Below are positions 29,201 through 38,072 of a stretch of 64,000 nucleotides of DNA, piece by piece. Positions within the stretch are counted from its first letter, which is position 1; every line of letters begins with the position of its first letter. Under the pieces are notes generated by a model, which did not search any database, was not told the origin of the DNA, and was given only the letters and a program-made list of their open reading frames with translations. Location of the stretch: positions 312,598 through 376,597 of the forward strand of contig UEHQ01000009.1 of the NCBI GenBank assembly GCA_900489925.1. Direction: 5' to 3'. The stretch is from Hyphomicrobiales bacterium (GTDB taxonomy: Bacteria; Pseudomonadota; Alphaproteobacteria; Rhizobiales; Rhizobiaceae). The position numbers and the translations under genes are program-made.

Positions 29201-29721
29201 CCTTCCTGCGCGACGAGCTTCGCAGCATCGGCATTACCCGCAATGTCGATCTGCTCAAGGTGGCGAACGGCGCCTGGGTCACCATTGCAGGTCTCGTGCT
29301 GGTGCGCCAGCGACCAGGGTCAGCCAAGGGTGTCATCTTCATGACGCTGGAGGATGAAACAGGTGTTGCCAACGCCATCATCTGGCCGAAAGCCTTCGAG
29401 AAATACCGAGCCATCGTCATGGGTGCCCGGCTGGTCAAGATCCGCGGAAAGCTGCAGAGCCAGAACGGTGTGATCCACACCGTGGTCGACCACATCGAAG
29501 ACATGACGCCTTCGCTCGGGCTTTTGCAGAAAGAGGCACAAAGGTTCGGCGTCTGCGACCGTTCCGACGAAGCGCGGAGACCAACGACGGACCCACGGCA
29601 ACGCAAGCTGGCCGACCATGTGGAGAAGGCAGTGAGAGAAAAACGTATGCTGTCGCAGGAGGATCAAAGACGCAGTTCAGGCACTGCCGAAGTTATGCCG
29701 AAGGGCCGTAATTTTCATTGA
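26275..29721 (+). CDS. dnaE2: Error-prone DNA polymerase III alpha subunit DnaE2 (ImuC)
   Basis: A 1148-residue C-family polymerase performing SOS-induced translesion synthesis. The N-terminal PHP domain begins [17 protein letters not shown]. The polymerase core has [17 protein letters not shown] and [20 protein letters not shown] with the catalytic aspartates. [17 protein letters not shown] and [20 protein letters not shown] follow. A C-terminal OB domain contains [18 protein letters not shown]. The length is shorter than replicative DnaE and typical for DnaE2. The ATG at 26275 overlaps the imuB stop, making the three-gene cassette translationally coupled. Confidence 0.97.
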   Translation: MTPAFFEIGVKTNFSFLEGASRPEEMILQAAILRLRGIGIADRNSVAGVVRAHAQAKVLRKKFERKEQGLLEKDEKPEDILDPVVLQPGARLVFSDGTPDILAYPQNREGWAHLCRLLSAGNLRTEKGNCILWEADLVEWGDQMMLALVPDPSVADDPLRLQAFETCLERLRGRFRDKLYMTLTPAYDGRDKRMFSVLAMLATRNRVPLIATNQPLYHETARRPLSDVVTSIREHVPIPGAGFLLAPNAERYLKDGAEMARLFRDYPEAIANTEKFFARLSFRLDDLEHNYPDENDEGETPYETLDRLTRAGAAKRFPGGIKSNVQKQIDSELELIKEKRYAPYFLTVHRIITHARYELGILCQGRGSAANSIICYCLEITEVNPEKSTLLFDRFMSTDRDEPPDIDVDFEHDRREEVIQHIYNRYGKEHAGLTAAVTSYRTRSAGREVSKAFGLSEDIQSAIGSLVWGWSEDTLSEREARAAGLDTKDPITNNVLKYASELLNFPRHLTQHVGGFVITRDRLDEVVPIMNTAMPGRYMIEWDKDDLDNLKILKVDVLALGMLTCLRKAFDLLLLHYDVKKTLADLGNDTHEDEKPVYDMMCRADTLGVFQIESRAQMSMLPRLRPRRFYDLVIEVAIVRPGPIQGDMVHPYLKRREQEERKIPIKYPSEELKDVLKRTLGVPLFQEQAMQIAITAAGFKPAEADQLRRAMATFKRTGTIGNFERRFIDGMTSRGYTAEFAQQCFNQIKGFGEYGFPESHAESFALLVYASSWVKAYYPDVFCAAMLNSQPMGFYAPAQLVRDAREHGVEIREVDVNSSDWDCLLEKGHFDSRRIDFRHREMSDIIKAKRAVRLGFRQVKGLSETTIKERLVANRGSDYTSIRDLWLRSGLDKPDIERLADADAFNSIGLSRREALWAVRALDVKSAAERLPLFDQVSHLDLQVEPQTKLPEMLQGEQVVEDYRYLSLSLKAHPVSFLRDELRSIGITRNVDLLKVANGAWVTIAGLVLVRQRPGSAKGVIFMTLEDETGVANAIIWPKAFEKYRAIVMGARLVKIRGKLQSQNGVIHTVVDHIEDMTPSLGLLQKEAQRFGVCDRSDEARRPTTDPRQRKLADHVEKAVREKRMLSQEDQRRSSGTAEVMPKGRNFH

Positions 29722-29825
29722 TTTTCAATATCGAACGGCGCCGGACTTCGATCAGACCTAGGGAACAGCCGCTGAAATCCAATCCTAAAGTCGAACGACT
29801 CGCTCGCTCCGATGTGTGAATTTTT

Positions 29826-29861
29826 CTTGACATTTGCCGTCTCCTTTTGCAGAAAAGGAGA
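29826..29861 (+). promoter_or_regulatory. Promoter -35 and dyad upstream of bfd-bfr
   Basis: CTTGAC (29826-29831) is a perfect rhizobial -35 hexamer, but the -10 position 17 bases on (GCAGAA) is poor. An inverted repeat, TCTCCTTTT (29840-29848) and AAAAGGAGA (29853-29861) around GCAG, covers the spacer and -10. It does not fit the usual Irr or RirA box patterns. A repressor or activator site is inferred. Confidence 0.45.
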
Positions 29862-29889
29862 TAGTGAGTGTCATGTTTGGAATGACGAC

Positions 29890-30201
29890 GTGCTTGTCTG
29901 CAGCTGTAACTACATAACGGATCACGAAATCCGGGAAGTCATCAACGAACTTCTCGATCAGGACTGTTGGCAGCTGATCGTGCCTGCGAAGGTCTATCAC
30001 GCGATGGAAAAACGGGGCCGTTGCTGCGGTTGCTTCCCGAACGTCGTCGACATCATCATTCAAACGACAGAGGAATATCACGCCCGTCACCACTCGACGG
30101 AAGCGGAAATATTTGATTTCATGTCTCGCCTCAGAAACTTCCATGAAGAAAACAGGAGAGCGGACATTGAAAGGCGACAAAAAAGTCATCGAGCGGCTTA
30201 A
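29890..30201 (+). CDS. bfd: Bacterioferritin-associated ferredoxin (Bfd-like, 2Fe-2S)
   Basis: A 103-residue protein starting at GTG 29890: [17 protein letters not shown] then [15 protein letters not shown]. The four cysteines in the C-x-C and C-x2-C arrangement are the 2Fe-2S ligands of Bfd, which docks on bacterioferritin and reduces the core to release iron. The upstream in-frame reading to 29812 has no family resemblance and crosses the promoter dyad. A charged C-terminal tail after residue 70 is rich in arginine and glutamate. The gene overlaps the bfr start by 35 bases. Confidence 0.9.
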   Translation: MLVCSCNYITDHEIREVINELLDQDCWQLIVPAKVYHAMEKRGRCCGCFPNVVDIIIQTTEEYHARHHSTEAEIFDFMSRLRNFHEENRRADIERRQKSHRAA

Positions 30202-30652
30202 CGAGGCCCTCTTTCTCGAGCTCGGCGCGGTCAATCAGTACTGGGTTCATTATCGACTCCTTGAAGATTGGGGCTACACGAAGCTCGCCAAGAAGGAGCG
30301 TGCAGAATCCATCGAAGAGATGCATCACGCCGACCGCTTGGTCGCACGCATCATCTTCCTTGAAGGTCACCCCAACCTGCAGACGCTCGCACCGCTGCGC
30401 ATCGGCCAGAACGTAAAGGAGGTTCTGGAATCCGACCTTGCCGGCGAGTATGACGCCCGCACGGCCTACAAGAAGTCGCGCGACATCTGTCATGAGGCCG
30501 GCGACTACGTTTCCATGAAACTGTTTGAAGAACTGCTCGCTGACGAAGAAGGTCATATCGACTTCCTCGAGACCCAGCTCGAACTCCTCGGCAAGATTGG
30601 CGAAGCGAAATACGGCCAGCTCAACGCCGATTCCGCCAACGAAGCCGAATAA
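30167..30652 (+). CDS. bfr: Bacterioferritin
   Basis: A 161-residue iron-storage subunit assembling into a 24-mer shell. Ferroxidase ligands are visible in [20 protein letters not shown], in [20 protein letters not shown] (with the haem methionine) and in [18 protein letters not shown]. The start is a TTG at 30167 with CAGGAGAG upstream, giving [14 protein letters not shown] as in other rhizobia; the ATG at 30113 would add 18 residues that overlap bfd coding. It is translationally coupled to bfd. Confidence 0.96.
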   Translation: MKGDKKVIERLNEALFLELGAVNQYWVHYRLLEDWGYTKLAKKERAESIEEMHHADRLVARIIFLEGHPNLQTLAPLRIGQNVKEVLESDLAGEYDARTAYKKSRDICHEAGDYVSMKLFEELLADEEGHIDFLETQLELLGKIGEAKYGQLNADSANEAE

Positions 30653-30668
30653 CTCGGCATAATATGGT

Positions 30669-30690
30669 TCTGGCCGCTTCCGCGGCCAGA
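30669..30690. terminator. GC-rich hairpin between bfr and rppH
   Basis: TCTGGCCGC, loop TTCC, GCGGCCAGA: a perfect nine-pair stem between the convergent stops of bfr and rppH. No T-tract follows on either strand, so termination is probable but not certain. Confidence 0.5.
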
Positions 30691-30691
30691 G

Positions 30692-31225
30692 CTACTCTGC
30701 GGCACTCAACCCCGCCAGATGCCGGAATTCGCTGACCACCTGATCGTAGACCTGTCGTTTGAAAGGAACGATGAGATCCGGCAGCGTTTCCATGGGCTTC
30801 CATTCCCAAGCGTCGAATTCAGCCGCATGGCCGCCCGGCGGCGGATTGATCGCGATCTCGCCCTCGTCTCCCTCGAAGCGAAATGCGAACCAACGCTGGG
30901 TCTGGCCGCGAAACTTTCCCTTCAAGCCGATCCCGACCAGATGCGCAGGCAGATCATAATTGATCCAATCCTTCGCCTCGGCAAGCAGCGTGACGGTCCG
31001 AATGCCCGTTTCCTCATAGACCTCGCGGTACGCCGCATCAATCGGCTCTTCACCCTTGTCGATGCCGCCCTGCGGCATCTGCCAAAGTTGCGGCGATCCG
31101 TCATACTCCGAGTTCTCCTCGGGTATGCGCCGGCCCGCCCACACGAGACCGCTACGATTGAGGATCATGACCCCGACACATGGGCGATAGGGAAGATCTT
31201 CTGGCCTTACGATACGGTTGCTCAT
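30692..31225 (-). CDS. rppH: RNA pyrophosphohydrolase (Nudix), RppH/IalA
   Basis: A 177-residue Nudix hydrolase. The Nudix box is seen as [23 protein letters not shown] split around residue 50-75, and [19 protein letters not shown] and [12 protein letters not shown] are characteristic of RppH and of Bartonella IalA. The enzyme removes pyrophosphate from 5' ends of mRNA or hydrolyses dinucleoside polyphosphates. The ATG at 31225 gives the family N-terminus; a longer in-frame reading covers the end of the next gene. It is the last gene of the envC-ctpA-yibQ series. Confidence 0.95.
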   Translation of the reverse strand: MSNRIVRPEDLPYRPCVGVMILNRSGLVWAGRRIPEENSEYDGSPQLWQMPQGGIDKGEEPIDAAYREVYEETGIRTVTLLAEAKDWINYDLPAHLVGIGLKGKFRGQTQRWFAFRFEGDEGEIAINPPPGGHAAEFDAWEWKPMETLPDLIVPFKRQVYDQVVSEFRHLAGLSAAE

Positions 31226-31238
31226 CGAGTGTCTCGGT

Positions 31239-32456
31239 TCACGGTTTCTTGGGATCATTGACCAGCGCAGAGACGCCGACGATCTCGATGCCCCGCATCG
31301 CCGCTTCTTCGGTCCACTGCGAAATGGCATCGATGCTCTCGTCGAAGGCCGATGCGACGCCAATCGCCTGGCCGTTGCGTTTCGCTACGCGCTCAAGCTC
31401 GTCCAGTTTCTGAAGAATTGCGTTCACATCGAGCTGCTTGTCCAGCTGAACGTCGGCAAGTGCGTAAGGCAGCTCCGTTCCCTTTGCGAGGACGACGGTC
31501 TTTGACTGCGCAGACGTCCCGTCATCGAGAAACAACAGCCCGCGCTTGCTCATGTCGCGCATCACCGGTTCCATCGCATTGACGTCAGAGAGGAAGCGCG
31601 CGCCCTGGTAGTTCATGATGCCGGTGTAATTGGTAATCTCGCCCATCGCCTCGTGCAGACTGTCGAGATTCTTGGCGACGGATTTGGAGGTCAGGAGCGT
31701 GCCGGGGCCAGGATCGTTCGCCGGATAACCGAAGGGTTCGAATGGGACTTGCAACAATATTTCGTGGCCCCCGCGGCGGGCATCCTGCATCCATCGCTGC
31801 AGGCTGTTGCCGCTTGCGGCGAAGGCAAAGGTCACTTCCTCGGGCAGCTTCTGGATCGCGCGCTGCGTACCGGTCTGGCTGAGGCCAAGGCCGCTGACGA
31901 CAATCGCAATCCTGCTGCCGTGCGCACCGGACCACGGCCGAGCATACTGGTCCATTGGTCGCCGTCCATCCGGCCCGACAATTGGCAGTCGTCCCTGAGG
32001 CATATCTTCCAGCAGGGCATCATTCGGAATGGCCGCCATCCGCGGGTCTTGTCCGATCTGCGTCGCATCGACTAGAACCGGCCCGTCGCCCTCCCGGCTC
32101 TTCGGACTGTATTTGGTCACGACCGAACCATCGCCGGCGACCATCTGTTCGACATTCGCACCGGATTGCGGACCCGATCGCGTCACACCGCCGGCGTCCG
32201 CCGGAGTCTGAGGTTCGTCGGTCTTCTGTCCGGTCTCGGTAGGCACCGTAGAAGTCTTTTCCTTCGGCTCTTCCTGCTTCAGCCCATCGTCGCGCAGCGC
32301 CGTATAGAACGAGAAACCACCGATAAGGATAAGGCAGAGGCCAGCAGCGATCCGGCCCATGCGCAACACGCCCGGCCGCTTGCGTCCGCTTTTCTGATTC
32401 TGTCCCAACGGTGCGTGTAGGTCGGTCCTCAACGTTCTTTCCTGGATTTCGGGCAT
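31239..32456 (-). CDS. Divergent polysaccharide deacetylase family protein (YibQ-like)
   Basis: A 405-residue envelope protein. A membrane anchor lies at about residues 33-52 ([20 protein letters not shown]), then a low-complexity Thr/Pro/Glu linker. The YibQ-like divergent deacetylase domain starts at [20 protein letters not shown] near residue 184 and includes [18 protein letters not shown] and [16 protein letters not shown]. The gene follows ctpA in many alphaproteobacteria and E. coli yibQ follows envC. The role is presumed in peptidoglycan or polysaccharide remodelling, not proven. Key metal ligands of true deacetylases are not obvious. Confidence 0.88.
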   Translation of the reverse strand: MPEIQERTLRTDLHAPLGQNQKSGRKRPGVLRMGRIAAGLCLILIGGFSFYTALRDDGLKQEEPKEKTSTVPTETGQKTDEPQTPADAGGVTRSGPQSGANVEQMVAGDGSVVTKYSPKSREGDGPVLVDATQIGQDPRMAAIPNDALLEDMPQGRLPIVGPDGRRPMDQYARPWSGAHGSRIAIVVSGLGLSQTGTQRAIQKLPEEVTFAFAASGNSLQRWMQDARRGGHEILLQVPFEPFGYPANDPGPGTLLTSKSVAKNLDSLHEAMGEITNYTGIMNYQGARFLSDVNAMEPVMRDMSKRGLLFLDDGTSAQSKTVVLAKGTELPYALADVQLDKQLDVNAILQKLDELERVAKRNGQAIGVASAFDESIDAISQWTEEAAMRGIEIVGVSALVNDPKKP

Positions 32457-32465
32457 CAGGACAGC

Positions 32466-32505
32466 AAAAAGGCGTCAGGCCGGACAAAATCCGGCCTGAC
32501 GCCTT
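32466..32505 (-). terminator. Intrinsic terminator of ctpA
   Basis: A 16-pair perfect stem, AAGGCGTCAGGCCGGA (32469-32484) with TCCGGCCTGACGCCTT (32490-32505), loop CAAAA, and a T-run on the minus strand. It separates ctpA from the YibQ-like gene. Confidence 0.9.
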
Positions 32506-32515
32506 GTCTCATTGG

Positions 32516-33838
32516 TTACTTGGCGCTGACGGCCTTATCAGGATTCGGCGGGAAGGACGGATCGGTCTTCTTTCCACGCAAGAGGTCAAGCGCGTAGTTC
32601 AGTTGCACGTCGTCCTTCGGATCCGGCGGCACGTAAGCGACAGAACCCGAACCTTCGTCCGTTTCGCTCTGCCCCTTGATGTGGCCACGCAGGCTGGATT
32701 CGCCTTCAGTCACCATCTTGCCCTTGAGATCGTCCGGCAAGGGTTCTTCGACCTTGATGTCAGGCGTGATCCCGGTTCCCTGGATCGAACGACCCGACGG
32801 CGTGTAGTAGAGAGCCGTCGTCAGACGAAGAGCGCCGTTTTCGCCGAGCGGGATGATCGTCTGTACAGATCCCTTACCAAAGGAGCGCGTGCCCAGGATG
32901 GTAGCGCGGCGCAAATCCTGCAGTGCGCCAGCGACGATTTCGGAAGCCGAAGCCGAGCCACCGTTGATCAGAACGATCACAGGCTTGCCGTCCGTCAGGT
33001 CACCCGGGCCTGCGTTCCAGCGACGTGTCTCGTCGGCATTGCGGCCGCGGGTGGAGACCACCTCGCCACGCTCGAGAAGCGCGTCGGAAACCTGAATTGC
33101 CTGGTCGAGCAGACCGCCCGGATTCAGGCGCAGGTCAAGGACATAACCCTTGAGCTTGTCGGCTGGAACGGTCTTCTTGATCTTCTCGATCGCCTTTTCC
33201 AGGTCAGGATAGGTCTTGTCCGTGAAGGAAATGACGCGGAGATAGCCGACATCATCCTCGACGCGCGACTTGACCGCCTGCACGGCGACGATGTCACGCA
33301 CGATCGTCAGCTCGATCGGCTTGTCCGCGCCCTTGCGGATGAGCGTCAGCTTGATCGGCGTATTGATCGGGCCACGCATCTTCTCGACAGCGTCTTCGAG
33401 CTTCAGGCCGCGAACAGACTGGCCGTCGATCTCAGAAATGTAGTCGCCAGCGAGAACGCCAGCCTTGGCGGCCGGCGTATCGTCGATCGGCGTAATGACC
33501 TTGACGAGCTCGTCTTCCATGGTGACTTCGATGCCGAGGCCGCCGAACTCACCCTTGGTCTGGGTCTGCATGTCGGCGGCGTCCTTGGCATTCATGTAGC
33601 TTGAATGCGGATCCAGCGAAGACAGCATACCGTTGATGGCATTTTCGATCAGCTTGTCTTCGGCAGGCGGCGTCACATACTGGGCACGGACACGTTCGAA
33701 GACATCACCGAAAACGGAAAGCTCCTTGTAGGTGGACGCTCCCGCAGCCTCCGCAGGCGCCCCCGCGGAGTAAATAACGCTCATGGCCGTCGCACCCATC
33801 AATGCGCCAACCAGAACAAGAGAAGCCCTACGAATCAT
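32516..33838 (-). CDS. ctpA: C-terminal processing protease CtpA (S41)
   Basis: A 440-residue periplasmic serine protease. It has a signal peptide (residues 1-31), a PDZ domain in VKVITPIDDTPAAKAGVLAG, then the S41 core with the nucleophile serine in INGGSASASEIVAGAL and the lysine of the dyad in TRSFGKGSVQTIIPLG. A Pro-rich C-terminus ends DPSFPPNPDK. Family members trim proteins or control peptidoglycan hydrolases. The ATG at 33838 falls inside the end of envC (11-base overlap), implying coupling with that peptidoglycan gene. Confidence 0.95.
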   Translation of the reverse strand: MIRRASLVLVGALMGATAMSVIYSAGAPAEAAGASTYKELSVFGDVFERVRAQYVTPPAEDKLIENAINGMLSSLDPHSSYMNAKDAADMQTQTKGEFGGLGIEVTMEDELVKVITPIDDTPAAKAGVLAGDYISEIDGQSVRGLKLEDAVEKMRGPINTPIKLTLIRKGADKPIELTIVRDIVAVQAVKSRVEDDVGYLRVISFTDKTYPDLEKAIEKIKKTVPADKLKGYVLDLRLNPGGLLDQAIQVSDALLERGEVVSTRGRNADETRRWNAGPGDLTDGKPVIVLINGGSASASEIVAGALQDLRRATILGTRSFGKGSVQTIIPLGENGALRLTTALYYTPSGRSIQGTGITPDIKVEEPLPDDLKGKMVTEGESSLRGHIKGQSETDEGSGSVAYVPPDPKDDVQLNYALDLLRGKKTDPSFPPNPDKAVSAK

Positions 33839-35264
33839 TGCGTGCCTTTCCAGTGTCTTTGGCGGTCCACCACGGTCGGGAATCGACCGGTTTACCGCCC
33901 TTTCGAAATTCAATGTAAAGCGTTGGGCGCTTTGTTTCCAGCGCCAATGCAGTCGCACTCGCCACTCTTTTTGCGCCCATCGTCGCCAGCGGTTCACCCG
34001 AGAAAACGAACTTTCCCTGGCGCGTGCTGATTGTCTCCATTCCAGAGAGAACGAGGTGATAACCGTCGCCAGCATCAAGGATGATCATCTGGCCGTAGCT
34101 GCGAAACGCGCCTGCATAGACGACCAAACCGTCCGCCGGCGCAGTGACCACCGTCTCCGGATTGGTCGCAAGCGTCATTCCCATGGCCTCGTGACCAGTT
34201 CCGTCCGCATCACCGAATTGGCGCAGTATGTCGCCTGCCACGGGCAGCTCAAGCTTCGCCTTCAAATCTCCGAAGGCATATGCCGGTGCAATGCGGTTTT
34301 TATCGGGCACCCCGCTGTCGGCCAGCGCCTTGGCCTGCGCCCTCTGCTCGTCGGACAGGAGCTTGCGATTCTCTTCGGCCTGCCGCGCAGCCGCAGCAGC
34401 TTCCCGAACGGAGGCGATCTCCGTTTCCATGGATGCCACCAGGCCTTCGAGGTTCGTTGCCTTGCTCGCAAGATCCTCCGACCTCTTCTTTTCGGCGTCG
34501 AGCTCGGCGGCATTGCTGCGGCTCAGCTTGTCATTTTCGGCAAGGAGCAGATCCATTCGCCGCTCCTCCTCGAGACTGTTGGTCATCGTCGCCGTCAGAT
34601 TGGTCTTCTCGGCAATGCTGGCCGTCTGAAGCGAAGCAAGATCCGCAAGATCGGCTGCAAGCTTGTCGGTCTCCTTGCGGATGCCGGGGACAACGGCACC
34701 CAGCAGGATCGCACTTCGAACCGAGGCGAGGGCATCGTCCGGCGTGACGAGAAGGGCCGGTGGGGGGTTGCGGCCCATGCGCTGGAGAGCGGCAAGAACC
34801 TCGGCCAACAGGCCACGCCGATCGTGTAGCGAGTGACGGACGGTATCCTCCTTGAGGCTAATCTCCGCAAGTTTCTTTTCACTGTCCAGGATCTGCTTTT
34901 CCAGCGACTTGCGTCGCGCAGCCGAATCTATGAGCGCCTGGCGAACGCTGGTCGTGCTCTTGTCGAGATCGGCGATACTCTTCTGAAGCTCTGCGACCTT
35001 GTCAGACGAGAGGTTGATGGTCTTCGACAGCGCATCCAGTTCACCGCGTGTCTGGTCGCGTTTCTTTTCGAGTTCCGCCGCAGGGTCTGGAACGGCTTGC
35101 TCCGTCACGCCGGCAGCGGGCACGGAAGGAGCCGCATCGACCGCTGCCTCCTGCGCGACGGCATCAATCGTCCAGGACGAACAGATGCCAATAGATGACG
35201 CGCTCAAGCCGGCGGCAAGCGCCGGCAGGATCAGATATTTTCGCTGGAACGCGGACATCGGCAT
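33828..35264 (-). CDS. envC: EnvC-like murein hydrolase activator (degenerate LytM)
   Basis: A 478-residue periplasmic protein: signal peptide (about residues 1-38), a long coiled coil (about 65-290, heptads in ELQKSIADLDKSTTS and EKKRSEDLASKATNLEG), then a LytM/M23 fold. The catalytic residues are lost: HEAMGM in place of H-x-G-x-D, and PTLYIEF where active enzymes have HLHFE. It therefore matches EnvC, which activates amidases at the septum rather than cutting glycan itself. The next gene is ctpA, overlapping by 11 bases. Confidence 0.88.
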   Translation of the reverse strand: MPMSAFQRKYLILPALAAGLSASSIGICSSWTIDAVAQEAAVDAAPSVPAAGVTEQAVPDPAAELEKKRDQTRGELDALSKTINLSSDKVAELQKSIADLDKSTTSVRQALIDSAARRKSLEKQILDSEKKLAEISLKEDTVRHSLHDRRGLLAEVLAALQRMGRNPPPALLVTPDDALASVRSAILLGAVVPGIRKETDKLAADLADLASLQTASIAEKTNLTATMTNSLEEERRMDLLLAENDKLSRSNAAELDAEKKRSEDLASKATNLEGLVASMETEIASVREAAAAARQAEENRKLLSDEQRAQAKALADSGVPDKNRIAPAYAFGDLKAKLELPVAGDILRQFGDADGTGHEAMGMTLATNPETVVTAPADGLVVYAGAFRSYGQMIILDAGDGYHLVLSGMETISTRQGKFVFSGEPLATMGAKRVASATALALETKRPTLYIEFRKGGKPVDSRPWWTAKDTGKARNDS

Positions 35265-35382
35265 GCGTGCTGAGCAATCCTCTCAAATCGCGCGAACACT
35301 AAGGTGATTTGGCATGCTTTTCCATAAGATTGCGGATCGACGCCAAGAGCGCAAGACAAGCTTGCGTGAGCGCTGGAGCCGT

Positions 35383-35865
35383 TCATACACGATGATAGGG
35401 ATGGCCGGAAAGAATGGTGACAGCGCGATAAAGCTGCTCGGCGATGAGGGTCCTGACAAGCTGATGCGGCCAGGTCATCTTGCCCAGACACAATGTCGCG
35501 TCCGCCCTGTCGTAAAGCGAGGGATCCAGACCATCAGCACCACCGATCGCGATCAGCAGGTCGCGCTTGCCCTGGTCGCGATAGGTTTCAAGAAGTTTTG
35601 CGAAGCCTTCGCTGTCCAGTGCCTTGCCGCGCTCGTCCAGCAGGACGAGAACGCTACCCTCGGCCAGCGTCCTTTGCAGCATCGCTGCCTCTTCGCGCTT
35701 GCGCGTCTCAGAGTTCGAGGCGCGGCTTTCGGCCACCTCGGCAATACGGGAAAACTCGAGCCCGACTGCCGGGCCTGCCTTCGAAAAACGATCAAAGTAG
35801 CGTGCGGCAAGATCCTTCTCGGGGCCGGATTTCAGCCGCCCCACAGCAAAAAGGCCTATGCGCAT
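35383..35865 (-). CDS. rlmH: 23S rRNA (pseudouridine-1915-N3) methyltransferase RlmH
   Basis: A 160-residue SPOUT methyltransferase. MRIGLFAVGRLKSGPEKDLA begins the protein, LLDERGKALDSEGFA and IGGADGLDPSLYDRAD are the knot region, and the C-terminus ILSGHPYHRV is invariant in RlmH. The ATG at 35865 gives the family start. It methylates a pseudouridine in helix 69 of 70S ribosomes. It is adjacent to rsfS, a pairing seen across many bacteria. Confidence 0.96.
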   Translation of the reverse strand: MRIGLFAVGRLKSGPEKDLAARYFDRFSKAGPAVGLEFSRIAEVAESRASNSETRKREEAAMLQRTLAEGSVLVLLDERGKALDSEGFAKLLETYRDQGKRDLLIAIGGADGLDPSLYDRADATLCLGKMTWPHQLVRTLIAEQLYRAVTILSGHPYHRV

Positions 35866-35950
35866 TCGTCCTGCTCCCGCTCTTCGGCGTCCTGCAGCGC
35901 AAGAAACCACAGGGCCGGCAAGCTCTCCGGCCCAAGTCATCGCCGTCTAT

Positions 35951-35981
35951 CAGGTAGCGGACGTACCGTCCAGGCTACCTG
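35951..35981. other. Stable hairpin between rsfS and rlmH
   Basis: CAGGTAGC (35951-35958) pairs with GCTACCTG (35974-35981), and GGACG with CGTCC inside it, directly after the rsfS stop. No T-tract follows, so an RNA-processing or stability element is more likely than a terminator. Confidence 0.45.
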
Positions 35982-36431
35982 TTAGTGCAGCGTTTCCTCA
36001 TCCATATCCGGAGCCGCCCACATCTTTTCGATGTTGTAGAACTCACGGATTTCGGGACGGAAAACGTGCACGATAATATCGCCGGTATCGATCAGGATCC
36101 AATCGCCGCTCTCGTGACCTTCGACTCGGGCATTACCGAAGCCCTCGTCTTTCAGATCGGTCAGGAGGTGGTCGGAGATTGCCATCACGTGCCTGTTCGA
36201 GCGGCCCGAGACAACAACCATGAAGTCTCCGAGCGCCGATTTTCCGGCAATGTCGATGGTGACGATATCTTCAGCCTTGGAGTCCTCTAAGCTTACGAGG
36301 ACGGCGTGCAGGGCGCGGGCAGCGGCATCAACGCCACGTTCCGGGCTCTTCGGGACAACGGCAAGCGTTCTTCCCTTGGCGTGTACTGTTGTCAGTGCTT
36401 TCCCTTTCTCGGAATGACAGAACATGCACAT
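35982..36431 (-). CDS. rsfS: Ribosomal silencing factor RsfS
   Basis: A protein of the RsfS/Iojap family that binds L14 and keeps ribosomal subunits apart in poor conditions. The conserved part runs from VDAAARALHAVLVSLEDSKA through DIAGKSALGDFMVVVSGRS and WILIDTGDIIVHVF to EFYNIEKMW. The start is uncertain: ATGs at 36431 and 36425 lack ribosome-binding sites, while GAGAAAGGGAAAG stands just before a CTG at 36395 where similar proteins begin. With the ATG at 36431 the product has 149 residues, with the CTG 137. Confidence 0.93.
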   Translation of the reverse strand: MCMFCHSEKGKALTTVHAKGRTLAVVPKSPERGVDAAARALHAVLVSLEDSKAEDIVTIDIAGKSALGDFMVVVSGRSNRHVMAISDHLLTDLKDEGFGNARVEGHESGDWILIDTGDIIVHVFRPEIREFYNIEKMWAAPDMDEETLH

Positions 36432-36629
36432 CACTGATTTGGCGAACCAAATCATAGTTAAGATAGGCACCAAACCATTAAGGTTTCAAGACGCGCGCTA
36501 TCACAAAGCATGAACGACCGATTTGGCGCGGCAGCGATGAGCAGGCGCCAGGAACCGGATATGGCGCTGTGTACAGGCGCCGCGGCAATGCGTAAAGTGC
36601 CGGGCATTCACCGAGACTTGAAGATTTCC

Positions 36630-37007
36630 ATGAAGAGCGCCACCGAAGACCGGCTTGTCCCCATTCTCCGCATCAGTTTTCCGGACAACGACCGCCTGGG
36701 TCGTGGAAAGATGGAGCTGCTCGAGCACATCCGGGAAACCGGCTCGATTTCGGCGGCCGGTCGCGCAATGGATATGTCCTACCGCCGCGCCTGGCTGCTG
36801 GTCAGCGAGCTGAACAGGATGTTCAACGAACCCGTGGTGGAATCACAGCGCGGCGGCCAGAAGGGAGGAGGCGCAGCCTTGACCCCGTTTGGAGAAGAGC
36901 TGGTCGAGCGCTTTCGCAATATGGAACGTGCCGTGCGTTCCAGCCTAGCCGATGATCTCGCCTGGCTGGAAAGCAACCGGGGACCGCGGACCGTCAACGG
37001 CGAATAA
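36630..37007 (+). CDS. ModE-type molybdenum-responsive winged-helix protein (DNA-binding domain only)
   Basis: A 125-residue protein with the ModE N-terminal winged helix: GKMELLEHIRETGSISAAGR, then AMDMSYRRAWLLVSELNRMF and GGGAALTPFGEELVERFR. The C-terminal molybdate-binding (MOP) domains of E. coli ModE are absent, so sensing must come from elsewhere or the protein acts as an accessory DNA-binding factor. The start at 36630 is uncertain; in-frame ATGs exist at 36588 and 36510. It is convergent with modC, its TAA touching the modC stop codon with no base between. Confidence 0.85.
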   Translation: MKSATEDRLVPILRISFPDNDRLGRGKMELLEHIRETGSISAAGRAMDMSYRRAWLLVSELNRMFNEPVVESQRGGQKGGGAALTPFGEELVERFRNMERAVRSSLADDLAWLESNRGPRTVNGE

Positions 37008-38072
37008 CTATGGCTCTAGAGCCACGGTCTTGATGATGACGTAGACGGGCGTCCCGACGGCCAGCCCCAATCGTTCGGCGGAGAAGCTCGTAATCCTGGA
37101 AAGAATTGCGTCGCCCCCGCAATCGACAAGAATTTCTACCGTGGCATTGTCCGGCGTAAGCGCCTGAACCGTGCCTTCCAGCACATTCAAGGCGCTCAAC
37201 CCTTCCGGACGCGTCGTAGCCAGCATGACGTCGCGCGAAGGAATACGGACGCGAACCGCCTTGCCGGCTGGCAACATGGTCCCAGGCACATGCAGCCGCG
37301 CAGATTTCAGCGCAACAGTAGACAGCTGGTGCCGCTCGTCCAGGCTCTCGACCCGGCCCTCGAGCAGCGCTCCGACCTCCCGACGATCCAGCGAAGGCAA
37401 CGCATGGCTGAGGACATCCGCCGCAGGCCCGAAGGCCTCCACCTGCCCCTCGTGCATGACCACTACCTGGTCAGCGAGGCGGGCGACCTCGCTGATAGAG
37501 TGGCTGACATAGACGATCGGAATTTCCATTTCGTCGCGCAGACGCTCCAGGTAAGGCATTATCTCCGCCTTGCGAACCTCGTCGAGCGCTGCCAGCGGCT
37601 CATCCATCAGCAGCAGGCGTGGAGACGACAAAAGCGCCCTGCCGATCGCAACGCGCTGCTTCTCTCCGCCAGAAAGCTTTTCCGGCCTTCGCTCGAGCAG
37701 CTTCTCGATGCCGAGCAGACTGACAATGCGGTCCAGGTTTTCCGGTGTGCCCCGGCCTCGTGCGAACCAACGACCATAGGCAAGGTTGCTGCGCACGCTG
37801 AGATGCGGAAACAACCGCGCCTCCTGGAAAACATAACCAAACCTGCGGCGATGCTTCGGGATGAAGATTTGCCGGCCTGTATCGGTGAGTGCCTCTCCAT
37901 CAAGCAGGACGCGCCCTTCATCCGGGCGCGTTAGCCCGGCGATGATTCTGATCAGCGACGTTTTGCCGGAACCTGATCGACCGAACAGCGCCGTGATGCC
38001 GCGTTGCGACGTGAAATCCGCATCAAGCGTAAACGCCCCGAGCTTGTGCCTTGCTTCCACCGTCAGTGTCAT
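37008..38072 (-). CDS. modC: Molybdate ABC transporter ATP-binding protein
   Basis: A 354-residue ATPase: Walker [11 protein letters not shown] near residue 30, signature LSGGEKQR, Walker [14 protein letters not shown], and a C-terminal TOBE/MOP domain (about residues 285-350, [21 protein letters not shown]) that binds molybdate. It energises import through ModB. Its ATG overlaps the modB stop as ATGA. Confidence 0.96.
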   Translation of the reverse strand: MTLTVEARHKLGAFTLDADFTSQRGITALFGRSGSGKTSLIRIIAGLTRPDEGRVLLDGEALTDTGRQIFIPKHRRRFGYVFQEARLFPHLSVRSNLAYGRWFARGRGTPENLDRIVSLLGIEKLLERRPEKLSGGEKQRVAIGRALLSSPRLLLMDEPLAALDEVRKAEIMPYLERLRDEMEIPIVYVSHSISEVARLADQVVVMHEGQVEAFGPAADVLSHALPSLDRREVGALLEGRVESLDERHQLSTVALKSARLHVPGTMLPAGKAVRVRIPSRDVMLATTRPEGLSALNVLEGTVQALTPDNATVEILVDCGGDAILSRITSFSAERLGLAVGTPVYVIIKTVALEP

